Positions 39,207-47,500 of a DNA stretch of 64,000 nt are shown here, in pieces (the first letter of the stretch is position 1; each line of letters starts with the position of its first letter). The notes under the pieces are model-generated. The model had not been told where the DNA came from. It did no database searches and saw only the letters and a list, made by a program, of their open reading frames with translations. The position numbers and the translations under genes were made by a program. The DNA is from Streptomyces sp. LBL (lineage in GTDB: Bacteria > Actinomycetota > Actinomycetes > Streptomycetales > Streptomycetaceae), in assembly GCF_029893585.1 (NCBI RefSeq), contig NZ_JARXYX010000039.1, forward strand, positions 28,565-92,564, in the 5' to 3' direction.

Positions 39207-39974
39207 ATGGCGCCACCTGAGGACCCGCGACTGACCTCCCTCTTACTCACCTTCTACACCACCCCTCGCCTCGGCCAGGAGCAGCTGAGCGACGGCGGAG
39301 GACCGTTCGGATTCGACATCACAACTGCCCTCCAGATCGATTTCCTGATTGACGCGTACGACTGCGACGGCATCGTCGAGACCGGCTGCCACCTCGGTGA
39401 CACCACCGAGTACCTGGCGAACCGTTACCCGCATCTGCCGGTCCGCACCTGCGACATGGCCGCCGACCATGCCGCCTTCACCAAGCAGCGGCTCGCACGC
39501 CACCAGAACGTGAATGTTCTGCACGGTGATTCCGCGGCCCTACTCCCGAGCCTCATCCACGGCCTGAACCGGCCCCTGGTCTACCTGGACGCCCACTGGC
39601 AAGAGCGGTGGCCGCTGCGGGACGAACTCAGGGCCATCCACGACGGTGTGGTAGCCATCGATGACTTCTTCATAGGGCACGAACGCTTCGGATACGACCA
39701 CTACAACGGCGAACTGTGCGGGCCCGGCCTCGTCGCGCAGGCACTGCCGGAAGCGGACGAACTGTTCGTCGGGAACCCCTACGGCAACTACCCGGTTCCC
39801 TGCCTGCAGACCGGCCGCCGCTCCGGGACCGGCTACCTCGCCCGCGACCTCGACTCTGTCCTCATGGCCCGCTCCGACTACTTCGTACGAGTTCCCCTGC
39901 GGCCGGAGATCATCATGCCGCCGTGGGAGATCTACGGACCCCGACGACGCAAGCCCGCCGAGGTGAGCGCCTGA
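39207..39974 (+). CDS. SAM-dependent methyltransferase-like protein, RiPP-like cluster (255 aa)
   Basis: ATG 39207 has a GGAGGAGCCC ribosome-binding site. A class I methyltransferase-like motif I occurs at GIVETGCHLGDTTEYLA (about 52-68), followed by further Rossmann elements and YLDAHWQERW, DELRAIHDGVVAIDDFF. The order resembles CmcI/FkbM-like O-methyltransferases, which are 230-260 aa. It is the first of an operon of four overlapping genes (39207-41972) followed by a small peptide gene and an asparagine-synthetase-like gene, so a tailoring role on a peptide is a reasonable inference. Confidence 0.7.
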   Translation: MAPPEDPRLTSLLLTFYTTPRLGQEQLSDGGGPFGFDITTALQIDFLIDAYDCDGIVETGCHLGDTTEYLANRYPHLPVRTCDMAADHAAFTKQRLARHQNVNVLHGDSAALLPSLIHGLNRPLVYLDAHWQERWPLRDELRAIHDGVVAIDDFFIGHERFGYDHYNGELCGPGLVAQALPEADELFVGNPYGNYPVPCLQTGRRSGTGYLARDLDSVLMARSDYFVRVPLRPEIIMPPWEIYGPRRRKPAEVSA

Positions 39975-40717
39975 TGTCCGCTGACACCCAGGTCGACGTC
40001 ACCGTACTGAACGGAGTCCCCTTCCTCGACCACGGGTTCTCCGTGCCGCGACTGTTCGGAGGCGTGGTCGCTGTGCGGCAGAGGCACGGGGAACAACTGC
40101 ACGCCGAAGACCTGCCGGCGAAAGAGGACTTCCCTGCATGGCTCACCCCGGAGGTCGCGGTCAAGACCCGCCCGAACGCTTTCCCCCTCCCGGTTCGGCC
40201 GATGCCGGTGGCACGATCACGGCGCATCCGACGCGCCGTCCTACGGCTCGCGGATCTGGCCCCGTCCTGGCGGCCCTTGATGGGGCTGCCCGTCAGGTAT
40301 CACCTGCTGGAGCAGGGCGACCCGTCGCTGTCGGCCTCCACCTACCTGTGGCCGCAGCACGTTCTCCTCTCGGACTCCGCGTTCGACAGCGGCCAGGCTC
40401 TCGATGAGCTGCTCGTTCACGAGACATGCCATCAGTGGCTGTACCTGATCGAGGAACTGTGGCCTTTCGATGTGCCCAATGCACGCCGTGTCGCGCTGCC
40501 CTCAGGAACCCCCGACCGAGCGCCGCGCGAGGTGATCGGCGCCGCCCATGTGGCAGCCGCCACCCTCCGCATGTACCAGGACCTCAACGTCCACAGTGAC
40601 CGCGTCGACTTTTTCACGTCGTACGGCCGCGGCTGCCTCGAACTGCTCAACGACATCGACGAAGACCTCACCCCGGCCGGGCGCATCATCGCCGGCCAAC
40701 TCCAGGAGGCGATATGA
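39974..40717 (+). CDS. HExxH protein, candidate peptide-modifying enzyme (247 aa)
   Basis: ATG 39974 overlaps the preceding stop. The notable motif is LVHETCHQWLYLIEEL with HETCH at residues 149-153, the zinc- or iron-binding HExxH motif. The surrounding ELLVHETCHQWL helix and the downstream APREVIGAAHVAAATLRMY helix recall alpha-ketoglutarate-dependent HExxH-type peptide beta-hydroxylases and related gluzincin-fold enzymes found in RiPP clusters. A protease function is equally possible from the motif alone. It is flanked by a methyltransferase-like gene and a 2OG-Fe(II) oxygenase, each with overlapping ends. Confidence 0.7.
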   Translation: MSADTQVDVTVLNGVPFLDHGFSVPRLFGGVVAVRQRHGEQLHAEDLPAKEDFPAWLTPEVAVKTRPNAFPLPVRPMPVARSRRIRRAVLRLADLAPSWRPLMGLPVRYHLLEQGDPSLSASTYLWPQHVLLSDSAFDSGQALDELLVHETCHQWLYLIEELWPFDVPNARRVALPSGTPDRAPREVIGAAHVAAATLRMYQDLNVHSDRVDFFTSYGRGCLELLNDIDEDLTPAGRIIAGQLQEAI

Positions 40718-41367
40718 CGACTGAGACCCGGGCGACCACATTCACGGCCTGGCCCACCGGTTTCTACCAGGCCGACCTGACCGCGATGCACGGCCCCGAG
40801 ACCGTCGCTGAGATGAACGGCCAGCTCCGCACCCTGATCCTGGACGCCGAAGCGCGCCAGCCGGAGTACCGGTTCGGCGTCATCGGCGCGCAGAAGTCGA
40901 GCCTGGACATCCTGCGCTGGGAGCACCCGGCAGTCGACTGGCTCCGTGGATGCATCCTCGGCGCGATCCGGGACCTCACCGTCGACGCCCTGTCCGACAA
41001 GGAGGAACTGGCGGAGCGGGTGTTCGAGAAGTCCGAGATCCGTGCCGAGGGCTGGGCGGTCGTCTACCACCAGGGCGGCAGCCACCGGCAGCACACCCAC
41101 CACGACTCGGTGTTCTCCGGCACGTACTACATCGAGACCGGCGGCGTCGGACCGGACGGCGGGCACCTCCAACTCCTCGACCCGCGGCCGGCGGCCTGCG
41201 CACGACGGGCATCCCCGGGCGTCTACACCGTGAAGCCCAAACCGGGCCTACTGGTTGGCTTTCCGTCCTGGCTACCGCACAGCGTTCAGGCCACCCTCCC
41301 ACACGGCGGAACCCGCATCTGCATTGCCTGGAACGCCGGCTTCACCACCACGGAGGCCCTTTCATGA
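40714..41367 (+). CDS. 2OG-Fe(II) oxygenase (217 aa)
   Basis: The double-stranded beta-helix signature is complete: HTHHD at residues 127-131 (His129 and Asp131 as the HxD metal ligands), then GTYYIE, and the distal His in SWLPHSVQ (His189) with the 2OG-binding Arg in GTRICIAW (Arg201). This is the pattern of the putative 2OG-Fe(II) oxygenase family whose members hydroxylate small molecules or peptides. ATG 40714 overlaps the preceding TGA. Its likely substrate is the small peptide encoded at 42003. Confidence 0.85.
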   Translation: MTTETRATTFTAWPTGFYQADLTAMHGPETVAEMNGQLRTLILDAEARQPEYRFGVIGAQKSSLDILRWEHPAVDWLRGCILGAIRDLTVDALSDKEELAERVFEKSEIRAEGWAVVYHQGGSHRQHTHHDSVFSGTYYIETGGVGPDGGHLQLLDPRPAACARRASPGVYTVKPKPGLLVGFPSWLPHSVQATLPHGGTRICIAWNAGFTTTEALS

Positions 41368-41972
41368 GCACGCTCCTGGAGCCCGGACGGAAGACCGTCA
41401 CCCGACTGTGGGAGACCGCGTGCGCGGTCCGCACCATCGACCTCGCACCGATCACCCGGATCCGCGACATCCCCATCGACGGTCCGCAGCAGGAGTTCGT
41501 GCCGCTCGACACCCTGCTTTCCGATCCGGAGGCCCTGCGGGCGGAGTTCGCGGCCTCGATGGACGAACTGGACGAGGAGTACGGGCGCCGCGGCGGCGTG
41601 CCGAGCTACGCCGTCGCCGACGAGATGCGCCTGATCGAGGCCGCCCCCCGCGGGCGTGAGATCAAGATGACCGGCCAGGTCTGGCGGCGCGGCTTCGAAC
41701 TCCCCCAGTACTGCTCTCCCTCCGATCTCCTCGGCTGGTGCTTCTTGCACGCCACCGAGCCGAGGCACGAAGACTCCGGGTCCGTAGCCCTTCTCGACCC
41801 GCGCGCGGGGAGCGAAGGAACAGCGATGCCCGGACTGCCCTGGGGCAGGGAAGTCACCTTCCGCCCCGCCCCAGGGTTGCTGACGGTCGGACCGGGCTGG
41901 CTCACCAGCACGGTCCGACCAGTCGAAGACGGCCAAGCGGTCGTCGTGGTGGTCGCAAGCGCGGCCGCCTGA
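41364..41972 (+). CDS. Degenerate oxygenase-like protein lacking metal ligands (202 aa)
   Basis: ATG 41364 overlaps the preceding TGA. The C-terminal half follows the same plan as the adjacent oxygenase: VALLDPRAG against LQLLDPRPA, then a strand and PGLLTVGPGWLTSTV against PGLLVGFPSWLPHSV, then an AVVVVVAS end strand. The HxD pair (replaced near CFLHATEPRHEDSG), the distal His (now Ser/Thr) and the Arg are missing. I infer a non-catalytic paralogue that could bind the substrate peptide or the active oxygenase. Independent catalysis is unlikely. Confidence 0.65.
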   Translation: MSTLLEPGRKTVTRLWETACAVRTIDLAPITRIRDIPIDGPQQEFVPLDTLLSDPEALRAEFAASMDELDEEYGRRGGVPSYAVADEMRLIEAAPRGREIKMTGQVWRRGFELPQYCSPSDLLGWCFLHATEPRHEDSGSVALLDPRAGSEGTAMPGLPWGREVTFRPAPGLLTVGPGWLTSTVRPVEDGQAVVVVVASAAA

Positions 41973-42002
41973 CCTATCCCGTCGCACAAGAGGAGACCCT
42001 GC

Positions 42003-42230
42003 ATGAGCGACAACACCAGCACCACAGCCCCCGTCAAGTCGAAGAGCCTCGCCCTGGACGCGCCCGGCATGGGCGTGGACGCGGCATCGGTCGAGGAGTT
42101 CACCAACCTCGCGGCGGCCGGCCTGGTCGGCACCGGCGCGAACAACTGCGGCGCGGTCCAGAACAACCAGGCCCTGCGCCCGGACACCACGGTGACCCTG
42201 AAGCCGTCCACACCGGCGACCTCGGTCTGA
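42003..42230 (+). CDS. Candidate RiPP precursor peptide (75 aa)
   Basis: ATG 42003 has an AGGAG ribosome-binding site. The 75-residue peptide has an acidic/amphipathic N-terminal half typical of a leader (LALDAPGMGVDAASVEEFTN, residues 16-35), then a small-residue segment (AAAGLVGTGANNCG). Its C-terminal tail is rich in Asn, Gln, Thr and Pro with one Cys (Cys49). A perfect 10-bp hairpin follows the stop by 9 nt, as often seen after highly expressed precursors. It follows four overlapping modification genes and precedes an ATP-dependent enzyme. No family match is claimed. Confidence 0.6.
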   Translation: MSDNTSTTAPVKSKSLALDAPGMGVDAASVEEFTNLAAAGLVGTGANNCGAVQNNQALRPDTTVTLKPSTPATSV

Positions 42231-42238
42231 CCTGCTGT

Positions 42239-42268
42239 GGGGCGGGGATCGCCGGCGGTCCCCGCCCC
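42239..42268 (+). terminator. Attenuator-like hairpin after precursor gene
   Basis: GGGGCGGGGA (42239-42248) and its exact complement (42259-42268), 9 nt after the precursor stop and before the next genes. It would raise precursor mRNA relative to downstream genes. Confidence 0.6.
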
Positions 42269-42389
42269 ACTCTCTGGACGATGAGTCCCGGCACCGCCTT
42301 ACTTGGTGCACGAGGACTGATCACCAGCCCCCTCGATGGGTATGCACAGTTCGAACTCAACGCGGCAATCGATCTGTTCAGGAGGACAC

Positions 42390-42524
42390 TTGAACGCCGA
42401 AGCCAAGCTCCGCGAGCTGGAGGAGATGTTCACAACCTCGGCGCGCACCGCCGTGCCGACGGCCGCTGCCCGGCACCGCAAGCCGTCAGGTAACGGCGAC
42501 CAGCGCACCAACGAAGACGAGTGA
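42390..42524 (+). CDS. Small peptide in RiPP-like cluster (44 aa)
   Basis: TTG 42390 follows a perfect AGGAGG (42380-42385). The 44-residue product begins MNAEAKLRELEEMFTTSART (helical) and has a charged tail (PSGNGDQRTNEDE). It could be a second precursor or a small accessory protein. It lies between the precursor and the asparagine-synthetase-like gene. Confidence 0.5.
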   Translation: MNAEAKLRELEEMFTTSARTAVPTAAARHRKPSGNGDQRTNEDE

Positions 42525-42547
42525 GCCTGTCCTCTCCGTGAAGCAAC

Positions 42548-42575
42548 GGGGTCCCTCCCCTGCGGGAGGGGCCCC
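42548..42575 (+). terminator. Hairpin upstream of asparagine-synthetase-like gene
   Basis: A near-perfect GGGGtCCCTCCC...GGGAGGGGCCCC hairpin between 42524 and 42602. It could limit read-through into the next gene. Confidence 0.5.
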
Positions 42576-42601
42576 GCCTCCGTCGTCCCGAGGAACGGCT
42601 G

Positions 42602-44140
42602 ATGCTGAGTATCCGGATAGACACATCGCCCGGCAGGTCCTGGGAATGGAACGGCGTCCGCTGGCACAGCGGCTCATCCTGGATCGAGCCCTACGATCAC
42701 CCCGCGCTGGAGACCTGGTCCGGGCATGCCTCCACCCGGACCTTCCTGATGGTCCGTGAACGGCTCCCAGGCCACGCCCTCCTGCCCCCTGGTGCCCCGC
42801 AGGAGATGAACGGCCGGGCCTACGAAGCGGCCATTGCCGGAGCACGCGAGTGGGCCGGGGCTTATCACCTCATCGAGAGCACACCGGCCGGCACGAGCAT
42901 CACGACGGGTGTCCGTGGTACGGCACCCATCTATCTCACCGTGAACGGGACCACCCTTCACGGTCATTGGGACATAGCCAGACTGCGCCCCCAATTACTA
43001 AACGATGATCTCGACCCCATTGAAGTCGCCCGGCTCTTGGCACTGGCTGGTCACTACAGCACCCGCACCGCATGGTCCCGGATATGCCTGCTCACCGAGC
43101 GGTCTACCGCAGACTTCCATGACGGAGACTTGACAGTCCGTCTGCCCCAGCCTGCCCAGCACGACGAGGCCCGTGAACTCGCCGCGGACGCACCCGTCAT
43201 TGCGGCCTATGAACAGCTCCTCGACGCTGTCCTGGCCGATCACCACTATCTGCCCGACCGGATCGCGGTTGAGCTGTCTGGGGGAATGGACAGCAGCAAT
43301 GTGGCCTTGTCTCTGGAGCACTGTCACGGCCGAGGGCTCGCCAGTGGCGCACTCATGCAGGGAGGGGAAGCTGGACAGCAGCAGAAGCGGCGACGCGAGA
43401 CGCTGATCAACTACGCCGGGTTCCGAGACACCACTCTGCTCGCTGCGAACTACCTACCGATTGATCCCCGGCACCAGCCATTAACCCCGCTCGGCCCGCA
43501 CGAAGAGATCTACATTGCCGGGCACAGCACGCTGCTCGCCAGATGGAAGGCCGACGGAATCCTGTGGGCCGCGACAGGAGTTGGGGGCGACGAAATGCTG
43601 AGCCTGCCACCGCTCTCTCTTCCCCCACCGTTGACTGTCCACGACGTCCCGCCGTGGCTCACTGCGTTCACAGTTGAGGCCCTGGGAGACCAAGAGGCCG
43701 GTGTACCACCGGCCCCGCCGATCTCTGACTCCACGCTGAGGGCAGTGGCCTGCGGCACACCGATGTACTTGCGCGCGGGGATCTGGCCCCTGTACCCGCT
43801 CGCTGATCCCGCGATGTGGAGGTTCGGGCAATGGCTGCCGGCAACATGGCGTGAGAACAAGCGCTTGGCACGCTCCAGGCTGCAACGGCTGGGGTTCCCC
43901 CCTGAGGTATCGCACCCTCCGCTGCGGGAAAACTTCCATGCGGTGCTGTACGAAGGGCTCATCCGCTTCGCCCCGCGCGCGCTGCGAGAGGTGCTGAGTA
44001 CCGGATCTCCGCTCGTGGATGACGGGTACGTCGATCCAGAAGAGCTATCGAAAGTGGCTGACCGACTGGAACGGCAGCAACTTGAGAAGGGGGACGTAAT
44101 GGCGGCGCACGTTTTGCGCCTGCACAACGCGCTCGTTTGA
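42602..44140 (+). CDS. Asparagine-synthetase-like ATP-dependent enzyme (512 aa)
   Basis: ATG 42602 follows GAGGAACGG. The C-terminal two thirds is an ATP-pyrophosphatase of the asparagine synthetase B type: PP-loop LSGGMDSSNV (about 224-233) and GVGGDEML (about 324-331). The N-terminal 190 residues resemble a glutaminase domain, but position 2 is Leu, not the nucleophilic Cys, as in lasso-peptide cyclases and beta-lactam synthetases that adenylate a carboxylate for ring closure instead of using glutamine. In this cluster it most likely adenylates a side chain of the precursor peptide. The lasso companion B protease is absent. Confidence 0.8.
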   Translation: MLSIRIDTSPGRSWEWNGVRWHSGSSWIEPYDHPALETWSGHASTRTFLMVRERLPGHALLPPGAPQEMNGRAYEAAIAGAREWAGAYHLIESTPAGTSITTGVRGTAPIYLTVNGTTLHGHWDIARLRPQLLNDDLDPIEVARLLALAGHYSTRTAWSRICLLTERSTADFHDGDLTVRLPQPAQHDEARELAADAPVIAAYEQLLDAVLADHHYLPDRIAVELSGGMDSSNVALSLEHCHGRGLASGALMQGGEAGQQQKRRRETLINYAGFRDTTLLAANYLPIDPRHQPLTPLGPHEEIYIAGHSTLLARWKADGILWAATGVGGDEMLSLPPLSLPPPLTVHDVPPWLTAFTVEALGDQEAGVPPAPPISDSTLRAVACGTPMYLRAGIWPLYPLADPAMWRFGQWLPATWRENKRLARSRLQRLGFPPEVSHPPLRENFHAVLYEGLIRFAPRALREVLSTGSPLVDDGYVDPEELSKVADRLERQQLEKGDVMAAHVLRLHNALV

Positions 44141-44147
44141 CGCCTGT

Positions 44148-44180
44148 GGGGGCTTCCCGGCGTCTAACTGGGAAGCCCCC
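44148..44180. terminator. Bidirectional terminator
   Basis: GGGGGCTTCCC (44148-44158) and its exact complement (44170-44180), 11-nt loop, between the convergent ends at 44140 and 44191. Confidence 0.8.
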
Positions 44181-44190
44181 ATGGCTTACA

Positions 44191-44562
44191 TCAGAGCTCT
44201 CCGCGGCACCACAGCTCGTGCTGCGCGGCGAGGAGTGCTTCATCGACCGTTCGCTGACGGACTGACTCCACCCAAGCGGCCGCTAGTCCGCCGAAGGTCT
44301 CCAGGTTCTCAGGCGTCACTTGCTCATCCACGGTGAACAGGGCTAGCAGCTCAGCAGCTTCAGGGTCCGTCTGATCGCAGCCACGGCACAGCACCGCTTC
44401 CTTGATCCCGGGGACATCCTCGCCTCGGTTGTTCTTCCAACTGTGCTGATACCGAGCGAGGAGCACCGTGTCGCTGCCGCAACGCGGGCATTGGGGAGTT
44501 CCATCAACCTTGAGCAGGATCTCGTCCTGGCCCTGCGGATCAATGTGCTGGACGTCGTTCAT
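44191..44562 (-). CDS. DUF6300 family protein (123 aa)
   Basis: ATG 44562 overlaps the stop of dnaE (ATGA), so translation is coupled. The zinc-ribbon core is clear: CPRCG (about 25-29) and LCRGC (about 59-63), with GIKEAVLC before the second pair, the pattern of DUF6300 as I recall it. DUF6300 proteins are small, soluble and of unknown function. Coupling to dnaE suggests that it acts with the polymerase or is expressed under the same condition. Confidence 0.75.
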   Translation of the reverse strand: MNDVQHIDPQGQDEILLKVDGTPQCPRCGSDTVLLARYQHSWKNNRGEDVPGIKEAVLCRGCDQTDPEAAELLALFTVDEQVTPENLETFGGLAAAWVESVRQRTVDEALLAAQHELWCRGEL

Positions 44563-47500
44563 GCCACGCCTTGCCATGTGTCCTGCCCGAAGGAACCCTT
44601 GATGTCAGAGGCGATAGTCGCCGCGTTCACCATGGGTTGCAGCCGGAACACGGTGGTTTTCTGAGGTCCACGCACCGACAGGAGAACCGGGTTCTCCCCC
44701 GGATGGGCCCCCATGATCCGCTTGAGCTCCTTCACCGTGGGCTCGTTGATGCGGTGGTAGGGGAATGTGAGTTGGACTGGGGCTACGCCGCTGCGCTCTG
44801 CCGAGGTTACGTCGAGCACCTGCAATTCCCTAGCAGCGACATTTAGAGTTCCATCACGGTCTTGGATACGGCCTTCCAATGACACGACGCTGTCCTCGAC
44901 CAGCGCACTTGAGATGAGCTGATATACGGCCGGGAAGCACAGCACTTCGAGCGTGCCGTCGCGGTCGGCTAGGTTGATGATTGCCCAGTTGTTGCCCTGC
45001 TTGGTCATCTTGAGCTGGACGCTGGTGATCAGCCCGGACAGCCGAACAAAGCCCTCGGTACGTCCTGACGACACCAGGTCGACGATCGTGGTGTCTCGAT
45101 TGGCGGCAAGGATGTGCTCGGTGCCGTCCAGAGGATGCGCGGAGACGTACATGCCGAGCATCTCCCGCTCAATCGACAGGAGTTGCTTCCGAGGCCACTC
45201 ACCATCATCGATCTGCACATCGAGACCGAACGCGGTCTCATCGCCCCCGGCATCGCCGCCCATCGCCGCGAAAAGATCATCTTGCCCGTAGGCGGCAGCC
45301 TTCTTCAGAGGCACGACCGCGTCGATAGCCATTTCATGCGCAGCGGACAAACCCTTGCGGGTATGACCAAGGGAGTCGAATGCACCCGCTTTGATCAGCG
45401 ATTCGATGGCCCGCTTGTTGAGCGCAGGCAAGTCGACCTTGTCGAGGAAGTCACCGAAGGAGGTGAACTTACCCTTGGCCTTGCGGCCTGCGATGATCGA
45501 CTCAATTACGTTGTCACCGACGTTGCGTACCGACAATAGGCCGAATCGCACGTCGTCGCCGACGGCCGCGAACTCGGCCAGCGACTCATTCACGTCAGGC
45601 GCCAGGACGGTGACGCCGAGCTTGCGGGCATCGGCAAGGTAGACGCCGGCCTTGTCTTTGTCATCACCGACAGAGGTGAGCAGTGCGGCCATGTACTCGG
45701 CCGGGTAGTTCGCCTTGAGGTAAGCGGTCCAGTAGCTGACCAAGCCGTAACCGGCCGTGTGGGACTTGTTGAAGGCGTACCCGGAGAACGGGAGCATGAC
45801 GTCCCAGATCGCCTTGATGGCCTCTTCCGAGTAGCCGTTGGCCTCCATGCCATCGTGGAACTTCTGCCACTCGGCCGCCAGCACCTCGGGCTTCTTCTTG
45901 CCCATAGCGCGGCGCAGCATGTCGGCGCCGCCCAGGGTGTACCCAGCCAGGGTTCGGGCGATGGCCATGATCTGCTCTTGAAAGATGAGCAGATGGTGGG
46001 TCGAGCCCAGGATCGGGTCGAGGACTTCCTTCAGATCCGGGTGGATGGGGTCAGGATTTTGTTTGCCGTTCTGGCGCAGCGCGTAGTTGGTGTGCGCGTT
46101 GGCTGCCATCGGGCCCGGCCGGTACAGGGCGAGGGCAGCCGCGATGTCCTCGAATCGTGACGGCTCCATCAGCTTGAGTAGAGCGCGCATGCCGCCGCCG
46201 TCGAGCTGGAACACACCGAAGGTGTCGCCACGGCCGAGGAGTTCGAAGGTCTTCTTGTCGTCGAGCGGGATGACCGTGACGCTGTTGTCGCCGTCACCGG
46301 GGTCGACCGTGGCCAGCTTGACGCCGCGGTTTTCTCGGATGTTCTTAAGCGCGTGGTCGATGACGCCCAGGTTCCGCAGACCCAGGAAGTCCATCTTGAC
46401 CAGCCCCATGTTTTCACAACTGGGGTAGTCGAAGCCGGTGATCTTGACGCCGTCCTTGGCGCGCATGTGCAGCGGAATGCGTTCGGTCAGCTTCGTCTTT
46501 GACAGGATGACCGCGGCCGCGTGCACACCAGTGCCGCGGGTCAGACCCTCGACGCCCTTGGCGGTGTCGATGACCTTCTTCACGTCCGGCTCGTTCTCAT
46601 ACATCTGCCGGATCTCGCCCGCCTCCCCGTAGCGGGGGTGCGCCGAGTCGAAGATCCCATCGAGCGGGATCGACTTGCCCATGATGTCCGGCGGAAGAGC
46701 CTTGGTGATCCGCTCCCCGTGGGAGAACGGGTAGCCGAGAATACGCGAGCTGTCCTTGATCGCGTTCTTGGCCTTGATTTTGCCGAATGTATTGACCATA
46801 GCTGTGTACTCGTCGCCGTACTTCTCGGTGACGTAGCGCACCATGGTGTCGCGCTGGCGGTCGTCGAAGTCGAGGTCGACGTCCGGCGGGTTGATGCGCT
46901 CGGGGTTGAGGAACCTCTCGAACAGCAGGCCGTGCTCCAGGGGGCACAGCTCGGTGATGCGGGTCGCGTACGCGACGATCGAGCCCGTGGCCGAGCCACG
47001 GCCGGGGCCGACCGGGATTCCGTTATCGCGGGCGTACTTACAGATGTCCGCGACCACGAGGAAGTAACTGGAGAAGCCCATGGGGCCGATGACCGACATC
47101 TCGATCTCGAACCGCTCCGTCACCTCGGCGGGAAGCGGGACGCCGTAGCGCATCTCCAGGCCCTTGCGACACTCCTTGCGCAGCCACGACTCCTGGGTCT
47201 CCCCCTCTGGTACGTCGGGGAACTGCGGCATCTCGTCGACGTTCTCGAAGACGCTGTCGTACGACTCGATGCGCTCAGCGATCAGCAGCGTGTTGTCGCA
47301 CGCTTCCGGAAGTTCGGAGAACAGCGAGCGCATCTGTTCTGCGGTTTTGAGGTAGTAGTCAGCGCCGGAGAACCGGAACCGCTTCTCGTCGGCCTTGTTC
47401 TTGCCAACGCCGATACACAGAAGGTTGTCGTGTGCGTCGGACTGGTCTTCGTGGATGTAGTGCGCATCGTTGGTCGCCAGGAGCGGGATGTTCAGATCCT

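Noticed and set aside
39207..44140. A lasso peptide cluster
   Set aside because: The asparagine-synthetase-like enzyme fits, but no leader-binding B1 or protease B2 gene is present and the candidate precursor lacks a lasso-type leader and core with acidic residue 7-9.
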